Assembly: GCF_028769735.1 (NCBI RefSeq)
Contig: NC_088170.1
Span: 61,785,585-61,849,584, forward strand
Length of the DNA: 64,000 bases
Direction: 5' to 3'
Source of the DNA: Zonotrichia leucophrys gambelii
Lineage: Eukaryota; Chordata; Aves; Passeriformes; Passerellidae
A program made the translations under genes and the position numbers. Numbering within the stretch: position 1 is the first letter of the stretch; every line of letters begins with the position of its first letter. The notes beneath the pieces were generated by a model. That model worked only from the letters and a program-made list of their open reading frames with translations, made no database searches and was not told the DNA's origin. Positions 49,152-61,480 of the stretch are shown here, one piece after another.

Positions 49152-52100
49152 AAACCTCACCAGGTTTTTTCTAACAATAAGTAGTTTGTTAAATATATTT
49201 CAGGAATCTGTATTGAGGTAACCAACTAATACATAATGAAGGAAGCACCAGGAAAATTGCATGCTTTCAAATTGATGTGTGATACTATAGCACAATGACC
49301 TCCCAAATCTTGCTCCCTGTCAGGGTCATCCCACAGCAGTGCCTAGACCAAAAACTCCAGGCTAAGTTTACCTGCCCCTAAAAATATCATTTTGTATGTC
49401 CTGCTACTTCTCACAAACAACATGTCTTTATCACAAAGCTAGCTGTGGAGAATAAGCTTCTTAGAATATTTCTTAACGAACAGCAGCAAATAATATTCTG
49501 GGCCCAACATTTAAGTCCTGACAATGAAATTGAATTTCTGCCTCTATAGAAAGAGGATTCAGTGGCAGCTCTGACTCACTAAAGGGTGGCAATTATGTCT
49601 TTACATACAATACCTTCAGTTACATACTGTGTTTCAACAGGAGTTTAAAAGCACATTTAATCCTATTCTCTTCCTGTTAACCTAATACCAAAAATCCTTC
49701 TTCCACTTCACAGGGCAGAGCAGAGAGTGATTAAGCCTTCCTTATGCCTATTGCTTCCAACTCCAAAAAGCCTAATGATTTAGAGTGTATTTCATAGTCC
49801 AAACTTATTATAATGATAGACAGATGGAAATCTTCTAAAGGAAAAACAGCCAGAGGAGCAAGAAAAATTATAGGCTACATACAATCCCAGCTTTGTTCTG
49901 GAAGAGAAGAGCCTCACCCACATGAGGTATTAGGCCTTGTATGAGAAAATAGCAGACTGCCTATACTTCATATGTATGTGCATACATATGTCACTTCTTA
50001 AAAAACAGGTCACAAGAAAAATAAGATATCATATTTAACACATTAACACCACATGCTATTTCAGACAGGGAGATAAGATAGCATGGTGAGCAGACCTAAC
50101 TGTTGGTATTTAAACTATTAATCATAACTTCTCCTTTCTAGCAGCATGGGGGGAAATGTTTGCATAGTTAACATATTTCTCATGCATATGCTATCCTGCA
50201 CTTCTGCACTCTAAATGAGCCATCTTTCCAATACCTTGATTTGATTCACTCTGCCTTTTAATTTCTTTGTGGATTACAGTAATCAATGGCAGCTGCAAAC
50301 AGAAACATTATTTTCATTATTTCAGACGAAACTGAAAACAAACTTCAGGCTGTGTGTCATAGAATAAATTAAATCTCTTGTACCTCAGATTTCATTCTAA
50401 ACCTGATACATCAATCACACACTCTGTGTGTTACGGGCCCCTTTCCCATCATGTTCCTGGGTGACCTTTCACTGTGCTTAAAGGATAATATAACAAAGTA
50501 GTGTTACAGAGGTCATTTTACATACCCCTCTTATTTTATATGCTTACAATCCATTGCAATAAAAACATATTAGAAATCTAAATCAAACAGACCTACATTA
50601 TGTGTGTTCAACAGATCAACCACTGGTTGGTCTGATTAGGCAAGAGAAGTTTAAGAGCACAAGCTACAACTTGTATAAACTACAAATACCAGTTCCAATG
50701 AACTTTCAATATTCAGAGTTCACAGATTCATGTGGAGGTGCACCGAGTCTAAAGCCTGGTTTTGGTCTGAAAACGTTTTTGCAGAATAGTCAGAATATTC
50801 AAGATAATCCTTGCCTACTTTTTCATTTTCCAAATCAATGGTTTCTGCAAGTTATTTTGCTCCTCTCCAGATTTTCCTACCAAAACTTGTGTTTCAGTAG
50901 CCTGATTTTTAGGGAGATAGAGAGGGGAGGGGGAAGGTAGGAAAAAAGTACAGTAAAAATTAATCAAACAAATAAATAAATATTCTAGTGGATAATAAGG
51001 GTGGCTCAAGAATTATTAAAACTGTGTGGCTATAATGTTATATTTTTATTCTTCTGAGAGATGACACTCAATCTAGATAATGCAACCATCAACATAAATG
51101 CAGTCATTGTGCTGTGCATTCCCCTTTTTTATACATAAAGTAAAAATGCCCCCAAATCTAACTGAAATGAACAGGACATCTTTGATGTATGCCTTTAAGA
51201 TGCAGAGAAACATTCATTTAATATTTTATTTTATTGCAGGGAAAGCAATAACTATTTTCTTATAAACAAGCATAATTCCTGTTATGTGAAGCACAGTAAA
51301 ATGAATCAGTTTCACCTTGGTGCTTCCAAACATACTGAATATTGTTGTGATATTCACACCAAGTACATATTTTCAAAATGGAGCTATTCCAAAGAATGGC
51401 TCCTGGTAGTCATTATTAAATTTCAAAATAATTGATTTGTACTAATTCCTGAAGCTTCCACTATAAATACTCTTCTTGCTTATGCAGAAGAGTCTCACAG
51501 CCATCCTAGTGCTACTTTCCACTAGGAAAGTTAACCCAAAGTGGAAATGGACAGGCTACACTTAAAAAGTTACAACCACAAACCATTCTATTTTCTTTAT
51601 CAAAAAGGTGCCGTTTATAGATTGGAAACCCTTGCTGGCTTTTCTTTTCTCCTCATGAAAGAAGGGAATGGACCAAGGCAGCAGCAATCTGCTCTTTCTT
51701 AACTCAAACTAATTTCCTACTGCTGGAAGTTCTCCTAAGGAACTTTAAAAACCAAGTAAGAACTTGACTTTGTGCCACATAGTGCAAACCTTAAGTCTGC
51801 AGTCAAGGAATTTGTTTTGTTTTATTCAGTGTGGAATTTGTTTCCTTACTTTTACTTTACTTTTACTATTACTGTTTATTATGGTAAGTAATGACAAATT
51901 TCACTAAGGAGAGGATTTATATTTTAGAGGGAAGGCTATTTAAGCCCACTTAATATCCTGATGGTACCAGGAGTAATTTTCTAAGTTAACTTGTGGTGCT
52001 TTGCTTTGCAATTATGTTGTTTTCCTTTTTTATTCCTACAACATGCAGGAAAAATTCAGATGTATTGATTTTACAAATTCAGATGTATTGATTTTAGACT

Positions 52101-54639
52101 CATTTGAATAAACCAATACATCCCCACCCTGAACACATTCTTCCTTATGAACTTTGTGACTGATGTGAGCTCATTTAAGTCAACAGGCAAATTTCAGCAC
52201 TGCAAGGTTAGGGTCATAACTGTTGTATTACTCTGGGATCCTATATAAGTCTTAAGAGTAAATTTCAAAGAGTCTTATTGTAAAGTCAAAATCTATAAAA
52301 TGCTGGAGTCAATAACTTTACATGATTGCCAACAAAAATCAATGTTTAAGTAAGAGAACACCTTTAGAGCAATTGTAAGATGTATATCAACTACTGTGGG
52401 CAATAACAATATTTAAAGTCCAATGAAGTCATTATTAGCTTCCTTTGGAAACAGTTCTTTGGAATGGAAAGTTCTTTGAAAAGCCACTCTCCCACAAAAG
52501 TCCATAGACAGTTTTCAAACTGCTGTTGCTTTAAAGAAAATGGCCAAGCTGCCAACAGGGCTGTAATGTTAATTGTGACTGGCTGTGCCCTATCACAGTT
52601 ATATCAGCTCTTGAAATGGCTGCAAGTGTGTTCCAGTATCACATGTATTTATTCAGTACTATTGTTATAGAGAAGGTATAATACTCTTTCAGCTGTAGCA
52701 TCATGTATCTGTTTCAGATGTAAAATCTGTATTTTAACCACACATTTCTGTACTGCAAACAAAAATATTTGTGATACTACAGGAATAATAAGAAAGAGCT
52801 GAAGTTTGGGGAGTTTTATCTGGAAGTTTTAGGGTTTTTTCTTTAAGAAACATTTATTATTTAACAATTGCATCTCTGCTTATCTTCTGCACTTTTTCTT
52901 TGGTAAAAAAACTCCTAGAATTGGTAACTTTTAGTGATGTAAACTAGTGAGGTATAGTGTGGGTATATGTTCTCTATGCAAATGGCAGGTAAGGAGACAA
53001 TTGTTTGATTAGATGGAGTGGTAGGAAGGAAAAGTGATATGTCAAATCAGTGTCTAAAACAAGGAAATTTTATGATGACTGTGGAATTAGAACCTTTGAC
53101 CAATACTGTCATCTCCATTTTTACCATGAAGCCATCCAACCTAACTTGAAGAATTAAACTGAAGTACCTAGGATACAACATGGTCTTCCCAGTCTTCTCT
53201 TTCTATTTTATACATGAGTCCATTTTTATGTCTTACACAGTTAATATTTTGTGTAAGCCAGAAGTCAAGCCAGAATAACTGGAAACTATTCAAGTAAAGA
53301 AAATAATAGCAGGTATAATAACTTTGAAAGTATCCTTACTTTGTAACTCAGCTTCCTGCTGTACATAAGTATCTGGGTATCTCACTTTGACTGTAAAGTG
53401 GGAGGAATTGCATTTGTCTCATAGGAGCTGGTGAACAGGGATCATTAAAAACTTTAAGGTTTGCATGATGTAGCTGGTTCAGTAAAACTCATTTAAACAT
53501 CAAAGTTTTCTTTCTATTCTTCTCATTTTGAGAGGTTATAAACATTTCGACTACTCTTTTCTCGTTTAAAGCTTGCATTTTGAAAAAGGAAGGAATGCAA
53601 AGGGGATGTTTTTGATCCAAAACTGCTTTGGAGATGTTGGACACACCTTGTGTGTTTTATCAGCCTGGTTAGCCTGACACCTAGTCTGCACAATGAGGCA
53701 ATGAAGGGGCTCCAAAACTATTCCTGCTTTGGTGATTACAGAATTTTTCAATGACCAGTATTGGTCTGGTCTGATAAACAGTCCACAGGAAATTAAAGCT
53801 ATTCTGAATTGCAACAGCTGCAGGAGCTCCCAGCTGGCTTTCCAGAAGCCAGGGACTAGCAGCACAAAACCAACTGTTAATATCCTATATCTCAGCAGTG
53901 ATACACTCAAGACCTTGTTATGGCTAAAAGGGGACCTTCTGTGAGAAGCCTAGAATTTACTGTTGGCTGAACTGAAAGCTTTAGCAGCATAACCAGAATG
54001 AAACTAACATGTACTATTGTTAGTCCAGATACACTGATGTTAAAACACTTTAAACAGAAAGCAGGATTTGTTAGTAATACCATATTTCAAAAGTTGTTAT
54101 TTAAGTGAACCATCTATCACCAAATTTTATTATCTCAGATTTTAGCCTCAGCTTTGCACTGTTTTCTGCAGCCTAAAGTCAGCAGCTCAGCCTAGAGACA
54201 ATTGTGGGGATTCGTGAGTTGCTGATGGGGGTAATTTGATAATGATGGGGGTTAATTACTTTTTCAGAACGAGTGCAATGTTAATGGTTTCTTCTGTCTT
54301 CTTTATGCCATTTTTGTGTTTTCTAATGTGCTTTACACCCTGTTCTTTTATCACTTTGCATTGTGTGCTTTTTCCTTTTCCTTTTTTCCCCCTCATCAGC
54401 TCCTGAGTTTTGATTTCTTTATTAACTGATTACTGGTGAGTTATTGACAGCCCTGCTACCACTGGGATCACACTGTGCCCTAATCTCCAAGGCTTCTGCT
54501 GTCACCTAAGCTTTGTCCTTTCAGCTTCACCACAGTTACACTACAGTAGTTCTCTTTTCTATAGCACAACCACAGGCATTTCACCACGTAACCATAAAAT
54601 GCTAAATAAACTAAAACTAAGTAACAGCCACCTTGCTAT
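49152..54639. other. Unique AT-rich sequence
   Basis: No gene or repeat family recognised. It contains an inverted repeat at 49969-49990 and a 23-bp tandem duplication at 52052-52096. Frames at 50602-50940 (112 codons) and 53566-53910 (114 codons, minus) are featureless. Confidence 0.5.
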
Positions 54640-54930
54640 TAATCGGTTTTTGTTAAAGCAAAAGAAGCTGGAGAAAGGCAAGCCAAGTCCAAGCACAGCC
54701 CATGGGATGGCCCCAGGCCTGCAGCCCAGCCCAGCTTAAGGCAGAGCCAGAGCTCTGCTGCCTTGGGGATTCTGTACATGCTGGCCAGAGAGATTACAGC
54801 AGAAGGAAGTGAATTTACTGACTGCTGCACACAGGAATTATCCTCTGGCATATCCACCACAAATGACATCTTCATCTGCCTTTGAATCTGAACATCCAAA
54901 CTGTGTCACTGGTGCAGAAGTCCTGGCCCA
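54640..54930. other. Higher-GC block, nature unknown
   Basis: A local rise in GC content at 54660-54760 within AT-rich DNA, with an 86-codon minus frame (54639-54899). No domain or repeat family is recognised. Confidence 0.35.
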
Positions 54931-57900
54931 GAACACTGCGCAGCAAAGTACATTTTTAAATACTATATATTTATGTGCCTAAAAATTGCAGTATAAAGTA
55001 ATAAAATATCCTTATTATCTTAACATTTTGACATTATAAAGTGACTTTTTTTTTAGTTTGCTTTTTCTTTATTTTTGTAAAACAAAAGTAAGTGAAATGT
55101 AAATTAAAATAATATTAAAATACACAAGCAAATATATACCATTTTTAGAGAGGGAGTTGAAGGAATTTTGGAGATATGATAGTCACCATAATCATATAAA
55201 TCAGAATTTAAATTCCCAGTAATTATAGAACCTTTTCTCTTTTTAATTATACTATAATTAACCTTTGTATTTTGTGCCTTTGCAGAGACACAAACTGTTC
55301 AATTTCAGCCTGAGGACAGACTAGAAAAGAAAGATGTTTCCTTAAACAGGATTTCAAATTTGAAGTTCATGGAAGATTTTAGTAACTGAAAATCTGTATG
55401 CATTTAAATGTCTTTACACGCTGAAGATGTCATTTTATATAAAATAATAATTCTTTCCCAAAAGACTGTGCAATAACTATCTCACTGTAGCAGTTCAGAG
55501 CTATGTTCAAGGGAACCTCTTAAAGACAGGAAATCACAGCTTCCATTTGGGTAGGATCCTGCTGATGTGAATATACAGAATTAGGGTCCATGATTCAGTT
55601 ACTTCCAGCCCAGTTACTTCCTGCCTGCTCTACAAGCATCTGGAGAATAGTATCTCATCTCCCCACTGGGCTCTGAAATCAGATGCAGGAAAACAGACCT
55701 ACAGTCTCATTAAATTAGATTTCTATTCTAGCACTGGAAGCTGTTGTTTTAAATAGAAGTGGTCAGTTTGTCAGCTGCTGGAACTGGAGATAACCTTACT
55801 GCACAGCTCATCCATTAACTTCCATTTACCAAGGAATCTCTGGATTTTCTTGTCCCAAAGATGTTTTAGCTGTTTGGGATTTTTACAAAGGAGAAGATTC
55901 AAGGAAAATTAATTTTCATGGTTTTGGGCACCTGCTGGGGTAATCCCAATTGATCACTGAATTTGATTGCTAAAAATATGCTAAAAATGTTAAAAAATCT
56001 CATGTCTTCCATAGGTGACAAAATATGACACAGATATTCATCTTAGGAGTCATGTTGGTGGAGCTGCTTCCAGCTTCTTTTCTATTTTAAGATTCGTGAA
56101 TTCCCTCCTACACTATATGAGAACACAGTTCAAGTAAGTGAAGGGGCAGCAATTGCTCAAGTTTAGGAGCAAAAAGACAGCTGAGAGGTCCAAATTATGT
56201 CAAAGCCTAAATACAGCTCAATATGAAAAATCACATATGAAACACATGTAGTAGTGCATAGACCTCTACACAGAGTGCCTTGTTTGGCTGGTGGAAGAGT
56301 AAATTAATTTGGTCTAGAAAATCTTAAAGTGAACAATGATGCAAGCTTCAGCTACGTAATACACTTAGAATAATAAACTGATCTTATTTTAAGTAAATTT
56401 CCTAAAGAATTAAAAAAAACCATTTTAAACTTAAAAAAATAAACATTTCTTATATATGAAAACATTTATGTGTCTTTTTATTCTGCGTTCTACATTTATG
56501 TGTCATTTTATTCTGTGTTCTACATACCACACAGAAAAGCATAACAGGAACAAAAGAAATTCAATATTTGCACTCTTCCTCTTGCCCAGTATGCTGTCAC
56601 TCAAAGTAGGTCAGAGGCATGAGAGAGTAAAACAGAGAATTGTGAAAAGAGAGAAAACAGAGGAATTGTGTATGACACTCCCCTCCAGCACTCCCTAATA
56701 AACAATGGGGACCTGCAGTGCCAGGAGTGATGGCTCTGAACTCTGTTGTAGCTTTCAAGGGATTTCTCTCCCATGAATTTACAAAAATTGAAGATGTATA
56801 ATCTTTTGACATTCAGAATTCTGCGGAAAATACCACTATGTAAATTCTTGTCATATGGATAAATTTTTCTCTACCTAATTTTGAACTAAGAATCCCCTGC
56901 CCAAACCAGTTTCATCTGAGAATCTTTGGTCCTCGAATTTGAAGTGACAGTTAGTGGATATTTCCAGTTCAGGGTTTCTTCCATCCATAGTTTTGCATTT
57001 TTCTACCATACTTCTATCATTCTTCTTTCAGCCATCTCCCTGTAAGGACAAAGGGCTCTTTTACATACTCATCTTTTGATTTTGTTTCTGAGCAGGCTTT
57101 TGATAGGATTCTGCACGTCCTACCTAATACAGAAACTGTTCTCAACTTCTTGCATTTTCCCCAGTTTCACTTCATTTTTCACACAGGGGTAAAGTTGACG
57201 CATCAGGTGTCAGAGGTATAAAAAAATGTTCTTTGTTTTGATTTTCACCTGTTAACCACAGGATCTCTTCTATCTAATTAATTGTCTCATTTCAACATCA
57301 TAACATAGGTCAGAGCTGCTCAGAGCTACTAGATAAAAATAAATTTGGGGACTGATTTTTTTTGCACATTTATTAATATTCTCCCCCAGATACCCAGGTT
57401 TGCAAGTATTTGCTGCAAAACTTTATAGTCAACTGTTGCTTCAAGTGCCCAAACACACAAATTTTGTCAGCTTGCCTTTTGTTCTCCATTCTAAATCAGT
57501 TATGTTAACATCAGTTTTTCCCACAGATCTTTGAAGGATTTCACTGTTTGTCTCACATTACTGTGAAATTTGACCACTAGTTTTTCATCTTCTATCTAGT
57601 TCATTAACAATATGAATAACTCCTGTCATGTCCCATTGACTAGAATTAAGACTTCGATATAAGGAAATACCAAATTGGACAATTTCAGTATTTGTATTTC
57701 CTGTGCAATCTCAATATGACAAAGTCTTCAATGTAATCTCCTATTTAAGTCCTCCAAAGGTGCCCTGTCTAGTCACAACACAAAATCAGCCAGAGCCCTG
57801 GAAGGATGTTGCATCTTAACATTCCCACAGATATGGAAAATGAGCACTGAATGACAAAGGTCAAATATGGGAAAATGAAGTGTTGTTGAACTTTGCCTTG

Positions 57901-60900
57901 AGAGCCTCTAGTCTGCATTTGTCTTGAAGACATCAAAATTAGAATCCTGCTTCAGTGAAATTTGTCCTGGATGTCAATAGCTGTGTTTTTTATATTTATT
58001 TCTGTGTTCATCCTTATTTTCTGGTAAGAACTTTGCAGATACACTTAGTGCATTTTGAGCAGTGATAGTGCTGTGTCAAGGTATATACTTAAAAAAAACC
58101 AAACTAATAGATGCCTCAAATTAAAAGATCCATTTGATTTACTGTGTGCATCAGCTTCAAGCTTTATGACCTTCTCCCTTTTCTCACAGCCACTAATACC
58201 ATCAAAGTTGTGAAAATTAATGAACAAATGCAAAGGATGTGGATGTCATAGTAAGGAATTTCATGACAAAGCACATGCTGACTTTAATAATCTGCTGCAA
58301 CTCCTACATTTTGGGCAGCAAACTTGGCTACACAGTAAACACTGCACACTGTATATATAATTTTGATTAGCTGCTCACAAGTGAGCACTCCCCATTCTCT
58401 GCATGGAATAAATAACATAAAATCATATAATTAAAAGCTACATTGTAATGAACACATAAAGGACACCAGAATGAAATAACAAAAGCAATTTTAATTGCAA
58501 TCTTTCCTAATCTGATGGCTTTACAGTACAAGATTTATTTAAAAATATATATTCACTTTAATAATTGACTAAATTATAAATGTTTATGAACATTTTTTCA
58601 GAGAACTGTCTGAAGTCAGCAAATACCCAATTGCCCAAGCTGGCTGGTCCTAAACAGTGTAAGTAAATTTCCTTGACAACAGTTCCCTGCAGTTATTCAT
58701 GCTATTTCCAGCTTGAGATTTTCCACAAAAACAGTTTTGACAGAAAATACCAGTTATTTAAAACTGAACCTTCCCAGGGAATCATAGTGAAGACAATATT
58801 TTATTTTTTCATCAATTTTTTTCTATCAGCCATGAGCTAATGTTTGTCAAAGCAAGTACCACACTAAGACAAGAAAGGAGGAAGGGAAAGGGAAGGATGT
58901 TGAGGAGAAGGGATTGACAGGGGTTAAGTGAGTGAGGACTTACACGGAAATATGTCTGGCATGTTTCAGACCAAGGACTTAAATCATCATATGAGTATGA
59001 TTTAGGATTATTATTGGATGAGTTTACTGCAGTTTGTGTTGGTGGTGTTGTCCCATTTTTAGTAAATAATTTCATATTTCCAGAGACAGAGAGAAGAATA
59101 TTTTCTCTATGGCTATAGACATAGATATGTGATAAGGGCATTCATCTGGACCATGGAAAATTAAGTCCAGGATTGAATAGAAAGTTCTGATTCAACACTG
59201 TTCAAGTTTTTTTTTCTCTTCATTGTTCAAGGAGGGAATAAAATGTAGTGTTTCCTAACCTGTTACCTGGTGAACAGCTTATTCACCTGGTCTGTGGGTG
59301 CCTCATATTCAAGTTTCTTACATGCCATGCAGAGTGGAGATGCAACTTTTGTACCATCAGTGACACACCTATTTCCTGTAGCTATTCTAGCTTTGAGAAC
59401 TAGATTTTATTTTGAAAAGGCCTGTAGGTTCGTTTATCAGACATGAATACTTTTTTTTTTAAATTTAAATCTCTTGTCATTTGACCTAATATTGTAATTT
59501 TGCAAGTGATATTTGTGAGTGCTTGAGAAACTAGAAACTTTTTTTTTGGTCCAAAGGTAGTTGAGATAAGCTTATCCATAGAGGTTCTACTGCAGCTTGT
59601 TTAGATAGTAGTTGGAATCAGTTATGAAAGCACAGATTCTAGCTCAGGAATCTTAAACACACCAGTGATCTCAAAATGCTCCAAGGCAACCAGTCTGGAT
59701 TGAAGTTCATGTTAACATAGTTTCACCAGTATTATTATAACAAAAAAATAGTTGAGATCTTTCAGCTAATTTTAGGGCATTATCCGAAAGAAAAGCTATG
59801 GATTTGTAGAGAAAAATGTTGGACAAAATTAAGAATTGTAAAAAATAAGCTAACCCTTAAGGAGAGAAAAGATAGGGGAGCAAAAAGAGAAAGAACATGT
59901 CAAAAAAAAAAAACCCAGGAGGTGAGATACAGAGAAAATTCTTGGTAAATTATGTAGAGCTGAAGACAAGAACAATGTGACATGTATCTACAGAGGATCA
60001 GAAATTGCCCTTCCTAAGATTGATTCACATCACAGGGACACAGGTCAGGATAACTGGGGAGAGGAGACGGAAATAGTAGAGATAGAGTCTATGAAAATAA
60101 GGGTTTCTAGTGATGAATAAAATCTTTCAGACAGGAATAAATCTGTCAGAACTCAGGAAGAGTTAGGAGAAAGGATGTCTGAAGTTGATGCAAAGGCTGA
60201 ATAGTGGTGGGTGACAAAGAAGAATTGTAATTACTGGAATTAAAAAATAAGTAACAATGACAGGTAATAAAAAGTCATCATTCATAGCCAGCACTAATCA
60301 GAGATTAGCCTGTACTTCATTGAATTTCCATATTGTTACAGAAATTTAAAACTACTTCTCTTTTTCTGCTAAAGGCAGACTGAAAAAGAAGAAAGTGTGA
60401 AGACCTGTGCAGCACACTGACTTTGAACATTAGCATAACCCAGTTACAGGCACGAAGATAAATGAGTACTTAATGTCAAGTTTCAGGGAGAATAATTGTG
60501 TTTGGGTAGAGAATCAAAGGCAAATGAAAATGAGAATGTGAAAATGAAAACAACTCTCGAGTAGCAACAAAATCTAAAGAGGTAAAATGTTCTAAAAATG
60601 GGAAGCCAGCATAAACTCATTTCAGTGTCATAAAAAACTGGCATGTGAAATCACAGACCCTGTACCTGGGACTATTTAATGAAACAATCATATAGAAATT
60701 CTGATATCTAGTGGGAGTCATGCAAGAGAAAAAAAGACCAATTTAGATCCATTTCTCCATTGCATGCATGTATTAGAATGAGCTATAGATGAGGGTATAA
60801 TTAAAAACATAAGAAAATAATAAATGAGGTAAACTTCAACATGTGTTTCCTAAAGGCAGATGTTCTCAGAGCTCTTTGAAAAGGTAACTTCCTTGATAAG

Positions 60901-61309
60901 GAAATCCTTTTCCAAGACAAAAGAGATGTTGCAGCTTTTGTTTCTGTCTGCTTTGGTAAGGGATTTGCTGCAATGGCACAAAGGAAATTCCATCTGAAAC
61001 TGGAGGAGATGGGGATTAGCAAAGGAGCTGAGTGTTGAACAAAGGGATGGCTCAAGAAAGACAGTGATTGAGGAAGATAGTATCTGGCCGGGAAAAAGCT
61101 TTTTAAGGGAATGTCTCAGTTTATAGTCTTCAGAAAACTCTGATTTAAAACTCTAATAGGAAAATTCAAACCTTATTGGAAGCATTATTGTAACCCAGTA
61201 GTTACTGGAAGTCAACACAATTACAGAGGAAGATGGAATCATCATCCCAAATCTGAATGACTATGATGGTCAAAAATCTTGATGGAGAGATCTCCACTGA
61301 AGAAAATTA
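54931..61309. other. Unique AT-rich sequence with a 30-bp tandem duplication
   Basis: Two tandem 30-bp units starting ACATTTATGTGTC lie at 56462-56491 and 56492-56521. A frame of 109 codons at 58812-59141 (minus) and others are featureless. No repeat family is recognised. Confidence 0.5.
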
Positions 61310-61480
61310 ATTTAAACCAGAGGAGATGCTAAGAATGGCTACTGGGTTACCAGGAAAGAAGAAAAACCTGTGATATATGAGGAGACTTAAGGAGTTGAGA
61401 ATCTTAAAAACAAAAAAATATAATAAAGAAAATAATTTCTGCTCATAAATATAGAAAAAATGGAGGAAGAAATAAAGCTA
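61310..61480 (+). mobile_element. Possible very old CR1-like fragment
   Basis: The stretch TATATGAGGAGACTTAAGG (61374) and its neighbours resemble, weakly and in order, the CR1 segment just upstream of the 3' UTR. Divergence is high and chance similarity is not excluded. Confidence 0.25.
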
